From the NCBI GenBank assembly GCA_900544385.1, contig UQVD01000072.1, positions 1-10,061 of the forward strand: DNA of 10,061 nt. The letters run 5' to 3'. The stretch comes from an uncultured Collinsella sp. (GTDB lineage Bacteria; Actinomycetota; Coriobacteriia; Coriobacteriales; Coriobacteriaceae). Under the pieces are notes generated by a model, which had not been told where the DNA came from, ran no database searches, and saw only the letters and a list, made by a program, of their open reading frames with translations. Below are positions 6,440 to 10,061 of this stretch, piece by piece; within the stretch, counting starts at the first letter, position 1, and each line of letters opens with the position of its first letter. The position numbers and the translations under genes are program-made.

Positions 6440-6444
6440 TGAGC

Positions 6445-7995
6445 ATGACTATCATCGCAGCGCTCGTTGGCATCGTTTTGGGTGCCATCGCCGCCATTGC
6501 CTACATGCGCACCGCCAAGCAGGGTAGTCTTCACGAGGCCGACGAAAAGATCCAGTCGGCACACGCACAGGCTGAGTCCCTGATCGGTGATGCTAAGCGT
6601 CAGGCCGAGACCCTCAAAAAAGAGGCTCTGCTCGAGGCTAAAGAGGAGATCATCAAGAACAAGCAGGCCGCCGAGGCCGAGGACAAGCAGCGTAAGAGCG
6701 AGATTCGTACGCTCGAGAACCGTGTGATGCAGCGCGAGGAGTCCCTTGATCGCCGAAACGACGCTCTCGACAAGCGTGAGCACCAGCTGTCCAGCCAGGC
6801 CGGTCAGGTCGAGAAGCGCTCCCGCGAGCTTGAGGAGCTCTGCGCCAAGCAGACCTCCGAGCTCGAGCGTATCGCCGACCTGACCCGTGAGGACGCCCAC
6901 AAGGAGCTCCTCGATAAGGTTCGCGGCGAGGTCACCCACGAGGCTGCCACGATCATTCGCGAGTCCGAGCAGCAGGTTCGCGCCGAGTGCCACAAGACCG
7001 CCCAGGAGATTCTGTCCCTAGCGATTCAGCGCTGCGCTGCCGACCACACAGCCGAGGTCACCGTTACCTCCGTGCACATTCCCTCTGATGACCTCAAGGG
7101 CCGTATCATCGGTCGCGAGGGTCGCAACATCCGGACCTTCGAGCAGGTTTCCGGCGTCAACCTCGTGATCGACGACACGCCTGAGACCGTCGTTCTTTCG
7201 AGCTTCGACCCGGTCCGTCGTGAGACCGCCCGTGTTGCCCTCGAGAACCTCATTGCTGACGGCCGCATTCACCCCGCCCGCATTGAGGAGATGTATCACA
7301 AGGCTGCCGACCTGGTTCAGCAGCGCGTGCGCGAGGCTGGCGAGCAGGCTGCCTTTGATACCGGTATCCACGACCTGCACCCCGAGATCGTCAAGACCCT
7401 TGGTGCCCTGCGCTACCGTACCTCGTTTGGTCAGAATGTGCTTCAGCACTCCCTCGAGGTTTCCGATCTGTGCGGCGTGATGGCTTCCGAGCTTGGCCTG
7501 GACGTTGTGACCGCTAAGCGCGCCGGCCTGCTGCACGACCTGGGCAAGGCAATCGACCACGACGTCGAGGGCCCGCATGCCGTCATCGGCGCCGAGCTTG
7601 CCCGCCGTTATGGCGAGAAGCCCGTTATCGTTCACGCTATCGAGGCTCACCATGCCGATGTCGACCCCAACACGGTGCTCGATGTCCTGGTACAGGCCGC
7701 CGATGCCGTCTCCGCCTCTCGCCCCGGTGCCCGTCGCGAGTCTGCCGAGAACTACATCAAGCGTCTTGAGAAGCTCGAGGAGATTGCCAACTCCCATGAA
7801 GGCGTCGAGCGTACCTATGCCATGCAGGCTGGTCGCGAGGTCCACGTCATGGTTCAGCCGGACAAGATCTCCGATGCCCAGTCCACGGTCCTGGCTCACG
7901 ATATCGCCCATCAGATCGAGGAAGAGATGGAGTATCCCGGTCAGGTGCGCGTCGTCGTGATTCGCGAGAGCCGCGCTGTCGATATCGCTAAATAA
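6445..7995 (+). CDS. rny: Ribonuclease Y
   Basis: A 516-residue membrane-anchored endoribonuclease that starts mRNA decay in many bacteria lacking RNase E. Domain order is textbook. One N-terminal membrane helix (about 2-20) is followed by a long charged coiled coil (about 25-190). The KH RNA-binding domain contains GRIIGREGRN (219-228). The HD hydrolase domain has H335, the H364-D365 pair in LLHDLGK, H397, H402-H403 and D420 as likely metal ligands. A conserved C-terminal domain ends in RVVVIRESRAVDIAK. Length agrees with B. subtilis RNase Y (520). It would act at the inner face of the membrane. It has its own promoter and a structured leader, which may allow autoregulation. The next gene begins one base after its stop. 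Confidence 0.97.
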   Translation: MTIIAALVGIVLGAIAAIAYMRTAKQGSLHEADEKIQSAHAQAESLIGDAKRQAETLKKEALLEAKEEIIKNKQAAEAEDKQRKSEIRTLENRVMQREESLDRRNDALDKREHQLSSQAGQVEKRSRELEELCAKQTSELERIADLTREDAHKELLDKVRGEVTHEAATIIRESEQQVRAECHKTAQEILSLAIQRCAADHTAEVTVTSVHIPSDDLKGRIIGREGRNIRTFEQVSGVNLVIDDTPETVVLSSFDPVRRETARVALENLIADGRIHPARIEEMYHKAADLVQQRVREAGEQAAFDTGIHDLHPEIVKTLGALRYRTSFGQNVLQHSLEVSDLCGVMASELGLDVVTAKRAGLLHDLGKAIDHDVEGPHAVIGAELARRYGEKPVIVHAIEAHHADVDPNTVLDVLVQAADAVSASRPGARRESAENYIKRLEKLEEIANSHEGVERTYAMQAGREVHVMVQPDKISDAQSTVLAHDIAHQIEEEMEYPGQVRVVVIRESRAVDIAK

Positions 7996-7996
7996 C

Positions 7997-9082
7997 ATGA
8001 GCGACGCGAACGAGCTCATCTCATTTATCGCGTCGATGTCGGGGGAGGGCAACCTTCGCGTCGAGGAGAACCTTGGCGAGGGGTATGTCCGCCTCCGCGT
8101 TTCGGAGGCCGAGCGGCGCCAGGCAAAACACGACATTCAGCATGTCGAGGATATCGTCATCGAAATGCTCCGTAATGCTCGCGATGCCGGCGCCGACAAG
8201 GTCTATCTCGCCACGACCAAGGAAGATGGCGTCCGCACGCTTGTCTTTCTGGATAACGGTTCGGGCGTTCCGCAGGATATGCAAGAGCGAATCTTCGATG
8301 CCCGCGTTACCTCCAAGCTCGAGAGCATGAAGATGGACCGTTGGGGCGTTCACGGTCGTGGCATGGCATTGTTTTCGATCAAGCAGAACACCGACGAGGC
8401 CCGTGTGGTCACGTCCGGCGTCGATCTTGGTTCAGCCTTTAAGGTGAGCGTTGCAGCCGACCGCCTCAGTGAGCGTGCCGATCAGTCCAGCTGGCCCCAG
8501 GCCGTCAAGGATGAGGACGGACGTTATGTCTGTGCTCGCGGCCCGCATAATATTATTCGCGCTGCCTGTGAGTTTGCGCTCGAGGAGCTGCGTGGTTGCG
8601 ATGTCTATCTTGGTTCTCCGTCTGAGATTGCCGCGACCCTTTATGCTCAGGCGTCAAGTCGGCTCGATACGTCTCGTCTCCTGTTTATTGATGACGAGAG
8701 CGAGCTTCCGGTTGTCGATCGTTTAGGCCTTGCCTCTGATGCCGAGGACTTTATTCGTATCTGCTCGGGTTTGGGTCTTGAGATGTCCGAGCGCACGGCC
8801 CATCGCATTTTGGCAGGGCAGATTAAGCCCGTTCGCGGTGTGACCGCGCGTCTGCTGCGCGAGCGTGATTCGTCCTCGCATGCGCCGGCTCCTGTCGATC
8901 TCGCGAAGGATCGTCGCGGGCTTCGTATTGCCAAGGATGACATGGCACAGTTTTCGCGTGCTGTGGAGCGCGACTTTAATGACCTTGCCGCCCGGTACTA
9001 TCTCAACCTTTGCGGCGACCCAAAGATTCGCGTTTCGCGTGATCGAATCACTGTGACCTTCGATCTTGCCAAAGAGGAATAG
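7997..9082 (+). CDS. Orphan GHKL (HATPase_c) ATP-binding protein, function unknown
   Basis: A 361-residue protein of unknown function with a complete Bergerat ATP-binding fold. The N box is EDIVIEMLRNARDAGA (51-66; E56, N60, D63). The G1 box is DNGSGVP (86-92). RIFDARVTSK (98-107) resembles the F-box region of histidine kinases, and G2 is WGVHGRGMALFSIK (116-129). DLGSAFKVSV (143-152) matches the final strand. There is no phospho-acceptor His domain, sensor, membrane helix or MutL/gyrase transducer that I can see. Residues about 258-285 (LGLEMSERTAHRILAGQIKP) resemble a helix-turn-helix, and 310-361 form a separate helix-plus-strand end. E56 could serve as the general base for ATP hydrolysis, as in MutL-type members. 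It starts one base after rny, without a ribosome site, so it is translationally coupled to RNase Y. Calling it a histidine kinase would go beyond the evidence. Confidence 0.85.
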   Translation: MSDANELISFIASMSGEGNLRVEENLGEGYVRLRVSEAERRQAKHDIQHVEDIVIEMLRNARDAGADKVYLATTKEDGVRTLVFLDNGSGVPQDMQERIFDARVTSKLESMKMDRWGVHGRGMALFSIKQNTDEARVVTSGVDLGSAFKVSVAADRLSERADQSSWPQAVKDEDGRYVCARGPHNIIRAACEFALEELRGCDVYLGSPSEIAATLYAQASSRLDTSRLLFIDDESELPVVDRLGLASDAEDFIRICSGLGLEMSERTAHRILAGQIKPVRGVTARLLRERDSSSHAPAPVDLAKDRRGLRIAKDDMAQFSRAVERDFNDLAARYYLNLCGDPKIRVSRDRITVTFDLAKEE

Positions 9083-9088
9083 TGCCTT

Positions 9089-9106
9089 TACCGAGTCCAC
9101 TCGGTA
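9089..9106. promoter_or_regulatory. 18-bp perfect palindrome upstream of spoVS
   Basis: TACCGAGT (9089-9096) and ACTCGGTA (9099-9106) flank CC, forming an operator-like dyad 7 bases after the GHKL gene. A 2-base loop is poor for an RNA hairpin and no T-run follows, so a protein-binding site is more likely than a terminator. Its right edge overlaps a possible -10 box, TACGAT (9105-9110), identical to the rny -10; no -35 box is evident, so an activator could substitute. Transcription would start near 9117. Confidence 0.55.
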
Positions 9107-9143
9107 CGATACAGTTATTGCAGTTAAAACGTACTTTTAAACG

Positions 9144-9149
9144 CAGGAG
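9144..9149 (+). promoter_or_regulatory. spoVS ribosome binding site (sets the start)
   Basis: CAGGAG lies 7 bases before the ATG at 9157. It excludes the in-frame GTG at 9082, which overlaps the stop of the preceding gene and would add 25 residues not found in SpoVS proteins. Confidence 0.88.
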
Positions 9150-9156
9150 TTTCTTC

Positions 9157-9474
9157 ATGGATTGCCTGAAGGTATCAAGCAAATCATCGCCCGCGTCCGT
9201 TGCCGGCGCCATCGCCGGCATGGTCAAGGATGGTGTGCCCGTCAACATTCAGTGTGTCGGCGCCGGTGCGGTCAACCAGGCCATAAAGGCTGTGGCTATC
9301 GCGCGCGGTTTTTTGATTCCAACCGGTTTTGATATTTCCTGCGCGCCCGTGTTCTCCGACATCCTTATTAACGGGGAGTCGCGCACGGCCATCCGTCTTT
9401 CTATTTACGTTCACCAGATCAATCGAGCTGCTATGGATAACGTCGTCATGGATGATGTTAAGCCTGTGGCATAG
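9157..9474 (+). CDS. spoVS: Stage V sporulation protein S (SpoVS) family
   Basis: A 105-residue protein aligning with SpoVS along its length: LKVSSKSSPASVAGAIAG, then GAGAVNQAIKAVAIARGF (35-52), GFDISCAPVFSDILING and TAIRLSIYVH. SpoVS has an Alba-like fold and is about 86 residues in Bacillus; this one has about 15-20 extra C-terminal residues (from about 87). In B. subtilis it affects coat assembly and septation, but it occurs in many non-sporing bacteria, where its job is unknown; nucleic-acid binding is suggested only by the fold. The organism here is probably a non-sporing actinobacterium, so the name should not be read as evidence of sporulation. It may have its own regulated promoter, and miaB follows 51 bases downstream, across a pyrimidine-rich gap with a C7 run (9495-9501). 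Confidence 0.93.
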   Translation: MDCLKVSSKSSPASVAGAIAGMVKDGVPVNIQCVGAGAVNQAIKAVAIARGFLIPTGFDISCAPVFSDILINGESRTAIRLSIYVHQINRAAMDNVVMDDVKPVA

Positions 9475-9512
9475 CTTCTGCTTGCCTCGATTCGCCCCCC
9501 CTCTCCATCGTT

Positions 9513-9516
9513 AGGA
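9513..9516 (+). promoter_or_regulatory. miaB ribosome binding site (sets the start)
   Basis: AGGA is 9 bases from the ATG at 9526 but only 3 from the in-frame ATG at 9520, so 9526 is preferred. The difference is two residues. Confidence 0.6.
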
Positions 9517-9525
9517 CTTATGCAC

Positions 9526-10013
9526 ATGGACCAGCGTTCCGTACGCGATATTCTTGCCGGTAAAACCTACTTTATCCGCACCTTTGGCTGCCAGATGAAT
9601 CAGCACGACTCTGAGCGCGTGAGCGGTCTGCTCGATTCGTATGGTTGCCTCATGGCGCTCGATCCCGAGCATGCCGATATTGTTATCTTCATGACATGCT
9701 GCGTGCGCGAGGCCGCCGATACTCGCCTGTACGGTCAGTGCAACTCTTGTAAGAGCCTCCCGCCCTCACCCTCGGGCAAGCGTGTGGTTGCCGTTGGTGG
9801 TTGCATCGCGCAGCGCGATGGCGAGGGCCTGCTCACCAACGTCGATAACGTCAATGTCATCTTTGGTACGCATTCCATCGCACATGTGGCCGAGCTCATT
9901 GCCGAGGCGTTCCTTGATGGCAAGCGTCATATCCGCACCAATGAGCATGAGGATACGGATGCCATGAGCATGCCGTGGCATCGCGAGACCCAGTATCACG
10001 CCTGGGTGCCCAT
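9526..10013 (+). CDS. miaB: tRNA-2-methylthio-N6-dimethylallyladenosine synthase MiaB (3' end missing)
   Basis: The first 162 codons of MiaB, the radical-SAM enzyme that methylthiolates i6A37 in tRNAs reading UNN codons. The UPF0004 domain shows TFGCQMNQHDSERV (C22), MTCCVREAADTRLYG (C58, where most members have NTC) and GGCIAQRDG (C93). These are the three ligands of the auxiliary iron-sulfur cluster. The fragment ends in YHAWVP, just before the CxxxCxxC radical-SAM motif, because the adapter begins at 10014; the gene itself is not known to be broken. GCQMNQHDSE distinguishes it from RimO (GCAKNEVD), encoded at 1537..2886. The order spoVS then miaB is also seen in Bacillus, where other genes lie between. 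Confidence 0.93.
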
Positions 10014-10061
10014 CTGTCTCTTATACACATCTCCGAGCCCACGAGACCGATCAGTATCTCG
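10014..10061 (-). other. Nextera/Tn5 sequencing adapter (not genomic)
   Basis: The last 48 bases are the exact reverse complement of bases 1..48: the Tn5 mosaic end, read-2 segment, the same index and the end of P7. Identical adapters on both sides indicate a tagmentation product amplified with one primer type. Bases from here on must not be translated as part of miaB. Confidence 0.98.

Noticed and set aside
9157..9474. spoVS as evidence that the organism sporulates
   Set aside because: SpoVS is widespread in non-sporing bacteria and no other sporulation gene is in the window.

Overview
This is a 9,965-bp piece of bacterial chromosome (49..10013) with an identical 48-base Illumina Nextera/Tn5 library adapter, in opposite orientations, at each end. 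It therefore looks like one tagmented long fragment or synthetic long read, probably metagenomic. The DNA is GC-rich (about 60% by eye). Every convincing gene is on the + strand. Protein sequences, gene order and base composition suggest an actinobacterial gut commensal of the class Coriobacteriia, most likely Collinsella or a close relative. This is recognition from memory and was not checked by search.

Layout. The first block (49..4077) is a tightly packed, probably co-transcribed run: the 3' part of a RodZ-like membrane protein (DUF4115), yajQ, rimO, pgsA and a stand-alone CinA C-terminal domain (PncC type). It ends at a GC-rich hairpin. A 226-bp AT-richer intergenic region follows. It holds an array of about six TTTGGTC-like heptamers at 11-bp spacing, then a near-consensus promoter with a perfect CGAAC-N4-GTTCG SOS box between -35 and -10. 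That promoter drives recA and the coupled recX, which end at an imperfect terminator. A second 257-bp intergenic region carries a strong promoter (TTGACA-17-TACGAT) and a leader of about 160 nt with a hairpin and a possible short leader ORF, ahead of rny (RNase Y). One base after rny starts an orphan GHKL-type ATPase of unknown function. A short gap with an 18-bp perfect palindrome precedes spoVS, and miaB follows, cut off by the right-hand adapter.

How the genes fit together. The order rodZ-like/pgsA/cinA/recA/rny/spoVS/miaB resembles the B. subtilis ymfM-pgsA-cinA-recA-rny-ymdB-spoVS-miaB neighbourhood, so this is an old housekeeping cluster and not an accessory island. Its functions are membrane lipid synthesis and cell shape (pgsA, rodZ-like), recombination and SOS (recA, recX), RNA turnover (rny) and methylthiolation of ribosome and tRNA (rimO, miaB). 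No mobile element, CRISPR, tRNA or rRNA was seen. The least explained parts are the GHKL ATPase where B. subtilis has ymdB, the phased heptamer array upstream of recA, the rny leader and the palindrome upstream of spoVS.
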